The notes beneath the pieces were generated by a model. The model did no database searches. It was not told where the DNA came from and was given only the letters and a program-made list of their open reading frames with translations. Shown here piece after piece: positions 1 through 10,171 of a stretch of DNA of 64,000 nucleotides. The position numbers were made by a program, and so were the translations under genes. This DNA comes from Stutzerimonas stutzeri RCH2 (GTDB lineage: Bacteria; Pseudomonadota; Gammaproteobacteria; Pseudomonadales; Pseudomonadaceae), in contig NC_019936.1 of assembly GCF_000327065.1 (NCBI RefSeq), positions 2,187,001-2,251,000 of the forward strand, in the 5' to 3' direction. How positions within the stretch are numbered: position 1 is the stretch's first letter; each line of letters starts with the position of its first letter.

Positions 1-790
1 CGCGCGCCATGCGCAGGCCGATGAAGTACTGCGACGGCGAGAGCCCGGTGGCACGTTTGAACATCCGGCTGAAGTGGTACTCGCTCAGCTCGGCGCTGCG
101 GGCCAGCCTGGTGAGGCTGAAATCATCGGCGAGCTGCGCATTCATTTCCTCGACGACACGGCGCAGCTTGTAGGCTGGCAAGGCGTTGCTGCTCCTGATG
201 GCGCCTTGTGGGTCCCGATAGTGGCGCAGCAGATGCATGGCCAGCGTTTGAGCCAGGCCACGCAGGCAAAGTTGGCTGGGCGTGCGTTGATCGAGCAACT
301 CACGGCGCATGCTCTCCATCAGCCAGTGAACCGTTTCGTCCCTTGCGCCGGAAACATCCAGCAGCGCGACCGCTGAGCTCTGTGGTCCGAGCAACTCCCG
401 TGCGGCCTGCTCGATTAACGGTAGGCCGAGATACAGGTGCATCACCTCGAAGCGCTCCCCTTCAAGCGTCTGCCAGCGCATCTCGTATGGCTCTTGGGTA
501 TCGGTCAGAAAGAAGTCGCCGGCCCTGACGGTTGCCGCGCTCCAGGGGCCATCCAACACGCGTTCCTCGACGCGGGCCGTACCGGCCAGCACCAGCACCA
601 GTAGCGGCTCTACCACCGCGGGGACCCGAATAGGCTCGGTGATGGTGCGATGGCTGAAGAGCTGCACGACCACATCCTGCAACGGCGGCAGCGCGGTCAA
701 ATCAGCATCTCCGGGCAGGTGATCGCGCATCGACTGAGCGGTGGCGCGCCACGTATCAGGCACGGGTGGGGCGTCGGACGACCGAGGCAC
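1..790 (-). CDS. AraC-family transcriptional regulator (3' end beyond window)
   Basis: An open frame reads leftward from a GTG at 790 to the window edge, giving about 263 residues without a stop. The last roughly 60 visible residues form an AraC/XylS helix-turn-helix (DDFSLTRLARSAELSEYHFS, then MFKRATGLSPSQYF). The N-terminal half looks like the cupin-type effector domain of this family. GGGAG lies 8 bases before the GTG; an ATG start further inside would remove conserved sequence. It is divergent from the dehydrogenase at 981, with a shared 190-base promoter region, so it may control that gene (inference). The effector is unknown. Only the tail of the second helix-turn-helix is missing. Confidence 0.85.
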   Translation of the reverse strand, partial: MPRSSDAPPVPDTWRATAQSMRDHLPGDADLTALPPLQDVVVQLFSHRTITEPIRVPAVVEPLLVLVLAGTARVEERVLDGPWSAATVRAGDFFLTDTQEPYEMRWQTLEGERFEVMHLYLGLPLIEQAARELLGPQSSAVALLDVSGARDETVHWLMESMRRELLDQRTPSQLCLRGLAQTLAMHLLRHYRDPQGAIRSSNALPAYKLRRVVEEMNAQLADDFSLTRLARSAELSEYHFSRMFKRATGLSPSQYFIGLRMAR

Positions 791-980
791 GGCGTGCTCC
801 CTGGATAACAAGTCGGCGTCGATAGGTTAGCGCAGGCCCTCGCCAGTGGCGGGCAATGCTGCGCGCAAAACTCCGACAGCCAGCGCAAGCGTGCGAAAGC
901 CGGGCCTGCAGCACTGAGGGAGACTGAACCCGTCAATAACGAAGGCGCCCCAGACGTCGCCGTAACGGGAGAAGAACACC

Positions 981-1745
981 ATGACCGATTCCAAGCACCC
1001 AGTTATCCAGGAAGTCGAAGGCAAGGTTGCGCTGGTCACTGGCGCAGCCAGCGGCATTGGCAGGGCCATCGCCTTGCTGCTGCACGAGCGCGGCGCAAAA
1101 GTTGTCGCTGAAGACATCAATCCGGCGGTCGAGGAACTCGCGCGGCCAGGACTGGTGCCGTTGCGTGCAGATATCACCGAAGACGGTGCCGCCGAGCGTG
1201 CGGTCGGAATGGCCGTCGAACGCTTCGGGCGTCTGGATATCCTGGTCAACAACGCCGGCATCATCATCAACAAACTGGTGGTGGACATGACCCGCCAGGA
1301 TTGGGATCGCATCCAGGCGGTCAACGCCACGGCGGCGTTTCTACATTGTCGTGAAGCGGTGAAGGTGATGATGCCCAACCGTTTGGGGGCGATCGTCAAT
1401 ATCGCTTCCTATGCGTCCTATTTCGCCTTCCCGACCATCGCTGCGTACACGGCCTCGAAAGGCGCGCTGGCGCAGCTGACCCGCACGCTGGCGCTGGAGG
1501 CGATCGAGCATGGCATTCGAGTCAATGCCATCGGCGTAGGCGATGTGGTGACCAACATCCTCAACGATGTGGTCGAGGACGGCCCGGGCTTTCTCACGCA
1601 GCATGGGCAAGCCGCACCCATCGGGCGCGCGGCGCAGCCGGAGGAGATCGCCGAGATCGTCGCCTTTCTCGCCTCGGAGCGGGCCAGCTTCATGGTCGGC
1701 TCGGTGGTCATGGCCGATGGCGGCATGACGGTCACGGCCGGCTGA
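981..1745 (+). CDS. SDR-family oxidoreductase (classical short-chain dehydrogenase)
   Basis: 254 residues, normal for a classical SDR. The Rossmann glycine motif TGAASGIG is at 20-27, NNAG at 90-93, catalytic Ser143, and YTASK with Tyr156 and Lys160. Acidic residues at the end of the second strand (VVAED, 41-45) favour NAD(H) over NADP(H). The substrate cannot be told from sequence; relatives act on sugars, hydroxy-acids or sterols. It starts at ATG 981 after GGGAGAA. The gene stands alone, opposite an AraC-type regulator, the usual layout of a small inducible catabolic step. A strong hairpin follows its stop. Confidence 0.9.
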   Translation: MTDSKHPVIQEVEGKVALVTGAASGIGRAIALLLHERGAKVVAEDINPAVEELARPGLVPLRADITEDGAAERAVGMAVERFGRLDILVNNAGIIINKLVVDMTRQDWDRIQAVNATAAFLHCREAVKVMMPNRLGAIVNIASYASYFAFPTIAAYTASKGALAQLTRTLALEAIEHGIRVNAIGVGDVVTNILNDVVEDGPGFLTQHGQAAPIGRAAQPEEIAEIVAFLASERASFMVGSVVMADGGMTVTAG

Positions 1746-1757
1746 GGCCCAGAAACA

Positions 1758-1783
1758 CGAACCCCGCCATTAGGCGGGGTTCG
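1758..1783. terminator. Bidirectional hairpin between the SDR gene and fabI
   Basis: An 11-bp perfect stem (CGAACCCCGCC / GGCGGGGTTCG) with an ATTA loop sits between the convergent stops at 1745 and 1809. There is only a weak T-run on either side, so it is likely a shared terminator for both strands. Confidence 0.8.
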
Positions 1784-1808
1784 GTGCTTTACGTAGACAG
1801 GCGCGGGA

Positions 1809-2603
1809 TCAGTCTTCCAGCGAGCCCATCGCGGTGGTGTTGAAGCCACCGTCGACGTAGAGGATTTCACCGCTGATACCCGAGGCCAAGTCGGAGCAAA
1901 GGAACGCACCGGCGTTGCCGACTTCGTCGATGGTGACGTTGCGGCGCATGGGCGTTTGCTTCTCGTTGGCAGCCAGCATCTTGCGGAAGCTGGCGATGCC
2001 GGAGGCGGCGAGGGTACGGATCGGACCGGCGGAGATGCAGTTCACGCGAGTGCCTTCCGGGCCGAGGCTGCCGGCCAGGTAGCGAACGCCGGCTTCCAGG
2101 CTGGCCTTGGCCATGCCCATGACGTTGTAGTTCGGCATGGTGCGCTCGGCGCCCAGATAGGAGAGGGTCAGCAGGCTGCCGTTGCGGCCCTTCATCATCT
2201 CGCGACCAGCTTTGGCCAGAGCAACGAAGCTGTACGCGCTGATGTCGTGGGCGATCTTGAAGCCTTCACGGGTGGTGACTTCGGTGAAGTCGCCGTTGAG
2301 CTGGTCGCCCGGAGCGAAGCCGACCGAGTGCACGATGCAATCCAGGCCGTCCCACTTTTTGCTCAGTTCTTCGAATACGCGGGCGATCTCTTCATCGTTG
2401 GCAACGTCGCAGGGAAAGCACAGCTCAGGGCTCGAGCCCCAACCGGAAGCGAATTCCTCGACGCGACCCTTGAGCTTGTCGCCCTGGTAGGTGAAAGCCA
2501 GTTCTGCACCTTCGCGATGCATGGCCGCGGCGATGCCCGAGGCAATCGACAGTTTGCTGGCAACGCCGACGATCAGTACGCGCTTACCGGTGAGAAAACC
2601 CAT
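1809..2603 (-). CDS. fabI: Enoyl-[acyl-carrier-protein] reductase (NADH), FabI
   Basis: 264 residues. FabI catalyses the last reduction of each fatty-acid elongation cycle, trans-2-enoyl-ACP to acyl-ACP, in the cytosol, and is the target of triclosan and isoniazid-type inhibitors. The atypical SDR active site is visible: Tyr149, Tyr159 and Lys166 (YNVMGMAK) matching the E. coli Tyr146/Tyr156/Lys163 spacing, and the substrate-loop motif SGIASF. The start at 2603 follows AGAGGGA; a longer in-frame extension to 2714 lies inside nppD and is not conserved-looking. The first 20 bases overlap the end of nppD, so fabI is probably the last gene of the npp operon and translationally coupled to it. The same order exists in P. 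aeruginosa. Confidence 0.97.
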   Translation of the reverse strand: MGFLTGKRVLIVGVASKLSIASGIAAAMHREGAELAFTYQGDKLKGRVEEFASGWGSSPELCFPCDVANDEEIARVFEELSKKWDGLDCIVHSVGFAPGDQLNGDFTEVTTREGFKIAHDISAYSFVALAKAGREMMKGRNGSLLTLSYLGAERTMPNYNVMGMAKASLEAGVRYLAGSLGPEGTRVNCISAGPIRTLAASGIASFRKMLAANEKQTPMRRNVTIDEVGNAGAFLCSDLASGISGEILYVDGGFNTTAMGSLED

Positions 2604-4245
2604 GTGCTTGTCCCTCTTCTGGTTGTTCGGCAGTGCCGGGCGCCATGAAGGCGGATTCCAGCAGCTGCTGTGTATACGGATGTTGCGGTGCCGCAAAGAT
2701 GTCAGCGGCCGCACCTTGTTCCACCACCTGGCCCTGCTTGACCACCATCATCTGGTGGCTCAGCGCCCTGACCACCGCCAGGTCATGGCTGATGAACAGG
2801 TAGGTCAGGTTGTACTTGGCCTGCAACGAGCGCAGAAGCTCCACCACCTGTCGTTGTACCGTGCGATCGAGCGCCGAAGTCGGCTCGTCGAGTAGTATCA
2901 GCGCCGGCTTCAACACCAGAGCCCGGGCAATGGCAATGCGTTGCCGTTGTCCGCCGGAAAACTCATGGGGGTAGCGATGCCGGGTTTCCGGATCGAGACC
3001 AACCTCCACGAGCGCCTCAATGATTGCCTGTTCCTGCTCCTTGGCATTGCCCATCCGGTGGATGTGCAACCCCTCGCCAACGATCTGCCCAACCGACATA
3101 CGCGGGCTCAGGCTGCCGAAGGGGTCCTGAAAGACCACCTGCATCTGCCGGCGCAACGGCCGTACCTGGCGCTGCGACATGCTTTGCAGGTGCTGGCCCT
3201 GGAAGCGTATCTCGCCGCGACTACCCAACAATCGAAGGATAGCCAAACCCAGGGTGGACTTGCCGGAACCGCTTTCGCCAACGATGCCCAGCGTCTGCCC
3301 CTTGGGCAGGCTGAAGTTCACACCATCGACTGCCTTGATGTGATCGACGGTGCGTCGCAGCAGGCCCTTCTTGATCGGGAACCACACGCGCAGGTCGTCG
3401 ACCTCAAGCAATGGCGGCGCTTCCTCGACTGCCACCGGGCCGCCGCTGGGCTCGGCCGCGAGCAACTCCTGGGTGTACGGATGCTGAGGCGCACGGAACA
3501 GATCTTCACACAACGCCTGTTCGACGACGCGACCGCGCTGCATGACACATACGCGATGGGCAATGCGTCGAACCAGGTTGAGATCGTGACTGATCAGCAG
3601 CAGCGCCATGCCCAGCCGAGCCTGCAATTCCTTCAGCAGTTCGAGGATTTTCAGCTGCACGGTGACGTCCAGCGCCGTGGTCGGCTCGTCGGCGATCAGC
3701 AGCTCCGGCTCGTTGGCCAGCGCCATGGCAATCACCACTCGCTGGCGTTGCCCGCCCGACAACTCGTGCGGGTAGGCACGGATGCGCTTGCGCGGCTCGG
3801 GGATGCCAACCAGTTCCAGCAACTCCAGCGTGCGGGCGGTCGCCGCCTTGCCACGCAGACCCTTGTGAATCTCCAATACCTCGTTGATCTGCTTGCCCAC
3901 GGTGTGTAGTGGGTTGAGCGAGGTCATCGGTTCCTGGAAGACCATGGCGATGCGATTGCCGCGGATCTTACGCATGGCCTTTTCGTCGGCTTTGAGCAGA
4001 TCCTGGCCATGGAACAGGATCTGCCCCTGCGGATGCCGGGCGAGCGGGTAGGGCAGCAGGCGCAGGATGGAATGTGCGGTGACCGACTTGCCCGAGCCGC
4101 TTTCGCCGACAAGGGCCAGGGTCTCGCCTTTGCGGATATCGAAGGTGACACCCTCGACGACTCGCTGGACCTGCTCGCCAGTGACGAACTCGACGGCCAG
4201 GTCGCGGACCTCGACCAGATTCTCGGCTATCGGTTGTTCGGCCAT
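2584..4245 (-). CDS. nppD: Peptide/nucleoside-peptide ABC transporter ATPase, two fused nucleotide-binding domains (NppD/YejF)
   Basis: 553 residues with two complete ABC ATPase domains: Walker A GESGSGKS near residues 47-54 and again near 320, and two signature motifs ([18 protein letters not shown]). The layout matches YejF, which powers uptake of microcin C-like peptides, and NppD of P. aeruginosa, described for uptake of peptidyl-nucleoside antibiotics. I chose ATG 4245 (AAGGAAA seven bases upstream) over an in-frame ATG at 4269 that would overlap nppC by 23 bases. Start and end overlap or abut the neighbours, indicating one transcript. Confidence 0.93.
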   Translation of the reverse strand: MAEQPIAENLVEVRDLAVEFVTGEQVQRVVEGVTFDIRKGETLALVGESGSGKSVTAHSILRLLPYPLARHPQGQILFHGQDLLKADEKAMRKIRGNRIAMVFQEPMTSLNPLHTVGKQINEVLEIHKGLRGKAATARTLELLELVGIPEPRKRIRAYPHELSGGQRQRVVIAMALANEPELLIADEPTTALDVTVQLKILELLKELQARLGMALLLISHDLNLVRRIAHRVCVMQRGRVVEQALCEDLFRAPQHPYTQELLAAEPSGGPVAVEEAPPLLEVDDLRVWFPIKKGLLRRTVDHIKAVDGVNFSLPKGQTLGIVGESGSGKSTLGLAILRLLGSRGEIRFQGQHLQSMSQRQVRPLRRQMQVVFQDPFGSLSPRMSVGQIVGEGLHIHRMGNAKEQEQAIIEALVEVGLDPETRHRYPHEFSGGQRQRIAIARALVLKPALILLDEPTSALDRTVQRQVVELLRSLQAKYNLTYLFISHDLAVVRALSHQMMVVKQGQVVEQGAAADIFAAPQHPYTQQLLESAFMAPGTAEQPEEGQAHGFSHR

Positions 4246-4246
4246 G

Positions 4247-5266
4247 TTATTTCCTTGGGTCGAAGGCATCGCGCGCCGCCTCCCCGATGAACACCAGCAG
4301 GGTCAGCATGATTGCCAGCACCATGAAGGCGCTAATACCCAGCCAGGGCGCCTGCAGGTTGGCCTTGCCCTGGGCGACCAGTTCACCCAGCGACGGTGAA
4401 CCGGCCGGCAGGCCAAAGCCAAGGAAGTCCAGAGCGGTGAGCGTGCCGATGGCGCCGGTAAGAATGAACGGCATGAAAGTCATGGTGGAGACCATGGCAT
4501 TGGGCAGGATGTGGCGGAACATGATCGCGCCGTTCTGCATGCCCAGCGCACGGGCAGCGCGCACGTATTCGAGGTTGCGCCCGCGGAGGAATTCGGCCCG
4601 TACCACATCCACCAGGCTCATCCAGGAGAACAGCAGCATGATCCCCAGCAACCACCAGAAGTTCGGCTGCACGAAGCTGGCGAGAATGATCAGTAGATAG
4701 AGCACCGGCAGGCCGGACCAGATTTCCAGCAAGCGCTGCCCGACCAGATCGACCCAGCCGCCGTAGAAGCCCTGCAGCGCGCCGGCGATTACGCCGATCA
4801 CCGAGCTGATCAGGGTCAGCGTCAAGGCGAACAGCACCGAGATGCGGAAACCGTAGATCACCCGGGCCAATACGTCGCGACCCTGGTCATCGGTGCCCAG
4901 CCAGTTCTCCAGCGACGGCGGCGCGGGCGCGGGCACCTGAAGCTCGTAGTTGATGCTCGAGTAGTTGAACGGAATGACCGGCCAGACCATCCAGCCGCCC
5001 TTTTCGGCGATCAGTTCCTGGATGTACGGGCTTTTGTAGTTTGCCTGCAGCGGAAACTCGCCGCCGAAGGCCGTTTCCGGATAACGCTTGAACACCGGGA
5101 CAAACCATTCGCCGTCATAACGCACCACGATCGGCTTGTCGTTGGCGATGATTTCCGCGCCAAGGCTGAGTACGAACAGCACGAGGAAAATCCACAGCGA
5201 CCACCAGCCACGCTTGTGCGCCTTGAACAGTGCCAGTCGACGCTGGTTGAGGGGGGACAACTGCAT
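4247..5266 (-). CDS. nppC: ABC transporter permease (NppC/YejE)
   Basis: 339 residues. It has one N-terminal membrane segment (about 20-40), a periplasmic stretch rich in Pro and aromatic residues, then a five-helix DppC-type permease domain. The cytoplasmic EAA loop reads RAARALGMQNGAIMFRHILPNA, the contact site for the ATPase. It forms the membrane channel with NppB. The start codon at 5266 is one base after the nppB stop (TGAGATG) behind GGGAGG, and its stop lies two bases before the nppD start, so translation is coupled through the operon. Confidence 0.94.
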   Translation of the reverse strand: MQLSPLNQRRLALFKAHKRGWWSLWIFLVLFVLSLGAEIIANDKPIVVRYDGEWFVPVFKRYPETAFGGEFPLQANYKSPYIQELIAEKGGWMVWPVIPFNYSSINYELQVPAPAPPSLENWLGTDDQGRDVLARVIYGFRISVLFALTLTLISSVIGVIAGALQGFYGGWVDLVGQRLLEIWSGLPVLYLLIILASFVQPNFWWLLGIMLLFSWMSLVDVVRAEFLRGRNLEYVRAARALGMQNGAIMFRHILPNAMVSTMTFMPFILTGAIGTLTALDFLGFGLPAGSPSLGELVAQGKANLQAPWLGISAFMVLAIMLTLLVFIGEAARDAFDPRK

Positions 5267-5267
5267 C

Positions 5268-6341
5268 TCAGGCCTCCCTGCTTTCGAAATCGATGCGCGG
5301 GTCGACCAGGGTGTAGGTCAGGTCGCCGATCAGCTTCACCACCAGGCCGAGCAGGGTGAAGAGGAAGAGGGTGCCGAACACCACCGGATAGTCGCGGTTG
5401 ATCGCCGCCTCGAAGCTGAGCAGCCCAAGCCCGTCGAGGGAGAAAATTACTTCGATCAGCAGCGAACCGGTAAAGAACATGCCGATGAAGGCAGCCGGAA
5501 AGCCGGCGATGATGATCAGCATCGCATTGCGGAACACATGGCCATAAAGCACGCGATTCTTGCTCAAGCCCTTGGCCCGTGCCGTGATCACGTACTGCTT
5601 GTTGATCTCGTCGAGAAAGCTGTTCTTGGTCAGCAGTGTCAGGGTGGCGAAGTTGCCGATCACCAGCGCGGTGACGGGCAGGGCCAGGTGCCAGAAATAG
5701 TCGATGATCTTGCCGCCGAGGCTCAGGTCGTCGAAGTTGGCCGAGGTCAGCCCGCGTAGCGGGAACCAGTTCCAGTAGCTGCCGCCAGCGAACAGCACGA
5801 TCAGCAGGATGGCGAAGAGGAACGCCGGAATGGCGTAGCCAACGATGATCGCCGAACTGGTCCAGACGTCGAACTTGCTGCCATGCCGCGTAGCCTTGGC
5901 GATACCCAGCGGGATCGACGCCAGGTACATGATCAGCGTGCTCCACAGGCCAAGCGAGATCGAGACCGGCATCTTCTCGATGATCAGGTCGGTCACCTTG
6001 GCATCGCGGAAAAAGCTTTCGCCGAAATCCAGCCGCAGGTAGTTGCTGAGCATGATCCAGAAGCGTTCCACCGGCGGCTTGTCGAAGCCGTACAGGCGTT
6101 CGATCTCGGCCACCAGCTCGGGGTCCAGGCCCTGCGCACCGCGGTAGCTGGTGCCGGCGACGGCAACTTCCGAACCGCCGCCAGCGATGCGGCTGGTGGC
6201 GCCTTCGAAGCCTTCCAGCTTGGCGATTGCCTGTTCAACCGGGCCGCCTGGTGCGGCCTGGATAATGATGAAGTTGATCAGCAGAATGCCGAACAGCGTT
6301 GGGATGATCAGCAGCAGGCGGCGAAAAATATAAGCCAGCAT
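5268..6341 (-). CDS. nppB: ABC transporter permease (NppB/YejB)
   Basis: 357 residues. DppB-type permease: first helix at residues 5-28 ([19 protein letters not shown]), a long periplasmic loop containing a Gly-rich insertion ([16 protein letters not shown]), then five helices with the EAA loop [22 protein letters not shown]. It pairs with NppC. An upstream in-frame extension to 6452 lies within nppA2 and was rejected; the chosen ATG begins two bases after the nppA2 stop. Confidence 0.94.
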   Translation of the reverse strand: MLAYIFRRLLLIIPTLFGILLINFIIIQAAPGGPVEQAIAKLEGFEGATSRIAGGGSEVAVAGTSYRGAQGLDPELVAEIERLYGFDKPPVERFWIMLSNYLRLDFGESFFRDAKVTDLIIEKMPVSISLGLWSTLIMYLASIPLGIAKATRHGSKFDVWTSSAIIVGYAIPAFLFAILLIVLFAGGSYWNWFPLRGLTSANFDDLSLGGKIIDYFWHLALPVTALVIGNFATLTLLTKNSFLDEINKQYVITARAKGLSKNRVLYGHVFRNAMLIIIAGFPAAFIGMFFTGSLLIEVIFSLDGLGLLSFEAAINRDYPVVFGTLFLFTLLGLVVKLIGDLTYTLVDPRIDFESREA

Positions 6342-6343
6342 GC

Positions 6344-8230
6344 TTAGCGCTCCGCCTCGCCGTTGTTGGCTGGCGTGCTCGCGCCAGCTTCCTCGGCTTT
6401 CTTCGCTTCCACCGGATCGGCGACCGGAGCCTTGGCATCGGGCTTGCGCCACCAGGTCATCAGGCCGATGTCCTGCTTGGGTGTCACCTGCGGATGCGCC
6501 AGGTGGTTCCAGTAGGCCACGCGCCAGGTCTTGATATGCCAGTTCGGTACCACGTAGTGGCCCCAGAGCAGCGCGCGATCCAGCGCGCGGGTATGGGTAA
6601 CCAGTTCCTTGCGTGAGTCGGCACCGATCAGGCCTTCCACGAGGCTGTCGATTGCCGGGTCCTTGAGGCCAATGAAGTTGCGGCTGCCCGGGTTGTCCGC
6701 ACTCGCCGAGTGCCAGTATTCGCGCTGCTCGTTGCCGGGTGAATTGGACTGGCCGAAGCCGCTGACGATCATGTCGTAGTCGCGCGAACGGAGGCGGTTG
6801 ATGTATTGCGACACGTCGACCCGACGAATTTCCAGTTCGATGCCGAGATCAGCCAGGTTGCGCTTGTAGGGCAGCAGAACCCGTTCGAACTCCGCCTGCA
6901 CCAGCAGGAATTCAAGCTTTACCGGCTTGTCCTGGGCATCCAGCATTCGGTCGTTCTCGACCTTCCAGCCTGCTTCGGTCAGCAGTCGGTACGCCTGGCG
7001 CTGCTGTTCACGGATCACACCGTTGCCCTCGGTATGCGGCAGTTCGAATGCCTTGTCGAACACCTCGTCCGGAATCTTGCCGCGCAGCGGCTCGAGCACC
7101 TTCAGCTCGTCCGCGTCCGGCAGGCCGGATGAGGCCAGCTCGGAGTTGTCGAAATAGCTGCGGGTGCGGGTATAGGCACCGTTGAACAGCTGTCGATTGG
7201 TCCATTCGTAATCGAACAGCAGCCCGAGAGCTTCACGTACGCGGCGGTCCTCCAGTTGCGGGCGGCGGATATTGAAGATGAAGCCCTGCATCCCGGTCGG
7301 GTTGTAGTTGCGGATCTCGTCCTTGACGATGCGTCCGTCCCGGACCGCGGCGATGTCGTAGGCGGTGGCCCAGTTCTTCGCACTGGTTTCGAACCAGTAG
7401 TCGAAATGGCCGGCCTTGAAGGCCTGCAGTGCGACGGTGTTGTCGCGGTAGTAATCGAAGTTGATACGGTCGAAGTTATAGAACCCGCGATTCACCGGCA
7501 GATCCTTGCCCCAGTAGTCCTCGACCCGGGCGTAGCGGATCGAACGCCCAGCCTGGATTTTATCGACCCGGTAGGGGCCGCTTCCCAATGGGACCTCCAG
7601 GCTGCCGGAGCTGAAATCACGATCCTCCCACCAGTGCTTGGGTAACACCGGCAATTGCCCGAGGATCATCGGCAGTTCACGATTGCCGGCGTGCTTGAAA
7701 TCAAAGCGAACCCGTCGCGGGCTTTCGGCGACGACCTTCTCCACGTCGGCGTAATAGCCCCGGTAGTGCGGTGCGCCCTTGCTCATCAGGGTTTCGAAGG
7801 TGAACACCACGTCCTCGGCCTTCACCGGTTCGCCATCGTGAAAACGGGCTTGCGGCCGGAGATGGAAACGCACCCAGCTATTGTTCGGGCCTTTTTCGAT
7901 CTTCTCGGCTAGCAGGCCGTAGACGGTAAACGGCTCGTCCAGGCTGTTGGTGGTCAGGGTGTCATAGATCAGGCTGATGTCGTCAGCGGCGACGCCCTTG
8001 TTGATGAAGGGATTGAGCGAGTCGAAACTGCCGAAACCGGCCTGTCGCAGCGTGCCGCCTTTCGGCGCGTCGGGATTGACGTACTCGAAATGCTGGAAGT
8101 CGGCCGGGTACTTGGGCTTCTCGTCATACAGCGTCAGGGCATGGCGGGGCGCAGCCTCGGCGAGGGTCGCCATGCAGAGCAGGCTCAGCAGGCCGGCGCG
8201 AAGCAGCGGAAAGCGCACGCGATTGTTCAT
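6344..8230 (-). CDS. nppA2: Periplasmic solute-binding protein, family 5 (NppA2/YejA paralogue)
   Basis: 628 residues. A signal peptide spans residues 1-25 (hydrophobic [18 protein letters not shown]). The body is a family-5 extracellular binding protein of the YejA branch, starting with [16 protein letters not shown] sequence (here [16 protein letters not shown]). The C-terminal tail is acidic, Ala/Glu-rich and probably disordered. It would capture peptides or peptide-nucleoside conjugates in the periplasm for NppBCD. Its ATG overlaps the nppA1 stop as ATGA. It clearly descends from the same ancestor as nppA1, sharing APKGG, DTLNP-like, [14 protein letters not shown] and WNHY/WGHY blocks. 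Confidence 0.93.
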   Translation of the reverse strand: MNNRVRFPLLRAGLLSLLCMATLAEAAPRHALTLYDEKPKYPADFQHFEYVNPDAPKGGTLRQAGFGSFDSLNPFINKGVAADDISLIYDTLTTNSLDEPFTVYGLLAEKIEKGPNNSWVRFHLRPQARFHDGEPVKAEDVVFTFETLMSKGAPHYRGYYADVEKVVAESPRRVRFDFKHAGNRELPMILGQLPVLPKHWWEDRDFSSGSLEVPLGSGPYRVDKIQAGRSIRYARVEDYWGKDLPVNRGFYNFDRINFDYYRDNTVALQAFKAGHFDYWFETSAKNWATAYDIAAVRDGRIVKDEIRNYNPTGMQGFIFNIRRPQLEDRRVREALGLLFDYEWTNRQLFNGAYTRTRSYFDNSELASSGLPDADELKVLEPLRGKIPDEVFDKAFELPHTEGNGVIREQQRQAYRLLTEAGWKVENDRMLDAQDKPVKLEFLLVQAEFERVLLPYKRNLADLGIELEIRRVDVSQYINRLRSRDYDMIVSGFGQSNSPGNEQREYWHSASADNPGSRNFIGLKDPAIDSLVEGLIGADSRKELVTHTRALDRALLWGHYVVPNWHIKTWRVAYWNHLAHPQVTPKQDIGLMTWWRKPDAKAPVADPVEAKKAEEAGASTPANNGEAER

Positions 8231-10056
8231 TTGGTCTTCTCCAGGCTCTTCAGCCACCAGGCGCGCAGACCCAGGGTATAGGGCGGCGTGGTGACATGGG
8301 CGAACCGATTGCGGTACGCCAGGCGGTGGTTACTGATGAACCAGTTCGGAATGGTGTAGTGGTTCCACAGCAGCACCCGGTCGATTGCGCGGGCGGCTGC
8401 GACCTGCTCGTCGCGTGTTTGCGCGGCCAGCAGTTTGGCAATCAGGTCGTCGATGATCGGGTTGGCGACACCGGCATAGTTGCGGCCGCCTTTGACGTCG
8501 ACCTGACTGGAATGAAAATACAGGTGCTGCTCGATGCCTGGGCTCAGGCTCTGCACCAGCGTCATCAGGATCATGTCGTAGTCGTAGTGATCCAGCCGTT
8601 GCTTGTACTGCGCGCTGTCGACCGTGCGCAGGTTGGCCTGGATGCCGATGCGCGCGAGATTCTCGACGTAGGGCTGAAGGACGCGCTCGAGCCGCGGGTT
8701 GACCAGCAGGATCTCGAAGCGCAGTGGCTGCCCGGCACCATTGAGCAGGCCGGCGTCCGAGGCTTTCCAGCCAGCTTCGGCGAGCAAACCCAGCGCACGA
8801 CGCAGCGTTTCCCTCGGGATGCCGCGACCGTCGGTTCGCGGCAGTTCGAACGGCTCGGTAAACAGCTTGGCCGGGAGCTGTTTGCGATAGGGGGAGAGCA
8901 GTAGCCACTCGCCCCCCTCAGGCTTGCCGGTCGCGGTGAAGTCGCTGTTGGGGTAGTAGCTTTCGCTGCGGCGGTAGGCGCCATAGAACAGCGCGCGGTT
9001 GGTCCACTCGAAATCGAACATCAGGCCCAGGGCCTCGCGCACGCGCTGGTCGGCGAACGTCGCGCGGCGGCTGTTCATGAACAGCGCCTGGGTCTGGGTG
9101 GGAATCTGGTGGGGAATCTCGGCGCGGATGATGTCGCCTCGCAGCATGGCGGGAAACTCGTACCCGTTGGCCCAGTTCTTCGCCTGGTGCTCGATATAGA
9201 AATCGAATTCAGCGACCTTGAATGCCTCGAATGCCACCACGCTGTCGCGATAGAACTCCACGTCGACACGGTTGAAATTGTACTTGCCCTGGTTGACCGG
9301 AAGCTTGGCGCCCCACCAGTTGCGCACCCGCTCGAACACCACCTGACGTCCGGGCTGTACATGGGTGATGCGATAGGGGCCGCTGCCCAGCGGCGGTTCG
9401 AAGGTGGTGGCCTTGAAGTCGCGGTTCTTCCAGTAATGCTGCGGCAGTACCGGTAGTTCGCCGAGGCGCATGACCAGCAGAGGATTGTCCGGCTGCTCGA
9501 AGACGAAGCGGATGCGATGGCGATTGAGGATGTCGACGCGCTTCACGCCTTGCAAATTGGTGCGGTACTGAGGGTGACCGTCCTTGACCAGCAGGCGGTA
9601 GGAAAAGGCGACATCGTAGGCGGTGATCGGCTTGCCGTCATGGAAGCGGGCTTGCTTGCGCAGGTTGAAGACCACCCAGCTGTTGTTATCGCTGTACTCA
9701 ACGGATTCGGCGATCAGCCCGTAGCTCGAGGCGGGCTCGTCTCCGGACGGATCGTAGATACCGGTGCCGACCATCAGCGGCTCGTTCAGCTCGCTGATGC
9801 CGTACTGCAGGAAGCCCGGTGTTGCGCTTGGGCTGGTGCCCTTGAAGGTATAGGGATTGAGCGTGTCGAAGGTGCCCGATGCCATCAGTTTGATCCGGCC
9901 GCCCTTGGGCGCGCGCGGGTTCACCCAATCGAAGTGGGTGAACGAGGCTGGGTACTTAAGAGTGCCGAACTGCGCATAACCATGGCTTTCGCTGATGGTG
10001 GCGAGGGCGGGAAAGCTCAAGGCCAGGCAGGTCAGTAACAGTAGCAGGGCTCGCAT
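8227..10056 (-). CDS. nppA1: Periplasmic solute-binding protein, family 5 (NppA1/YejA paralogue)
   Basis: 609 residues; first gene of the npp operon. The signal peptide covers residues 1-20 (RALLLLLTCLALSFPALA). Family-5 binding protein landmarks are [39 protein letters not shown] and [16 protein letters not shown]. The start at 10056 follows GGGGGATC-like purines; the long upstream in-frame extension crosses the divergent promoter and was rejected. Two binding proteins serving one transporter is also the P. aeruginosa npp arrangement. The 115 bases to the HDOD gene at 10172 should hold both promoters. Confidence 0.93.
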   Translation of the reverse strand: MRALLLLLTCLALSFPALATISESHGYAQFGTLKYPASFTHFDWVNPRAPKGGRIKLMASGTFDTLNPYTFKGTSPSATPGFLQYGISELNEPLMVGTGIYDPSGDEPASSYGLIAESVEYSDNNSWVVFNLRKQARFHDGKPITAYDVAFSYRLLVKDGHPQYRTNLQGVKRVDILNRHRIRFVFEQPDNPLLVMRLGELPVLPQHYWKNRDFKATTFEPPLGSGPYRITHVQPGRQVVFERVRNWWGAKLPVNQGKYNFNRVDVEFYRDSVVAFEAFKVAEFDFYIEHQAKNWANGYEFPAMLRGDIIRAEIPHQIPTQTQALFMNSRRATFADQRVREALGLMFDFEWTNRALFYGAYRRSESYYPNSDFTATGKPEGGEWLLLSPYRKQLPAKLFTEPFELPRTDGRGIPRETLRRALGLLAEAGWKASDAGLLNGAGQPLRFEILLVNPRLERVLQPYVENLARIGIQANLRTVDSAQYKQRLDHYDYDMILMTLVQSLSPGIEQHLYFHSSQVDVKGGRNYAGVANPIIDDLIAKLLAAQTRDEQVAAARAIDRVLLWNHYTIPNWFISNHRLAYRNRFAHVTTPPYTLGLRAWWLKSLEKTK

Positions 10057-10171
10057 CAGACGGGGGATCCGATCCTTGGCGCTTACGGGCTTCTCGGGCC
10101 GGTACAGTAACAGCTTGTATGCGCTGGAAAAAGGCCGGGCAACTCGGGCAAACTGCGGGTCATTTCCCGTA

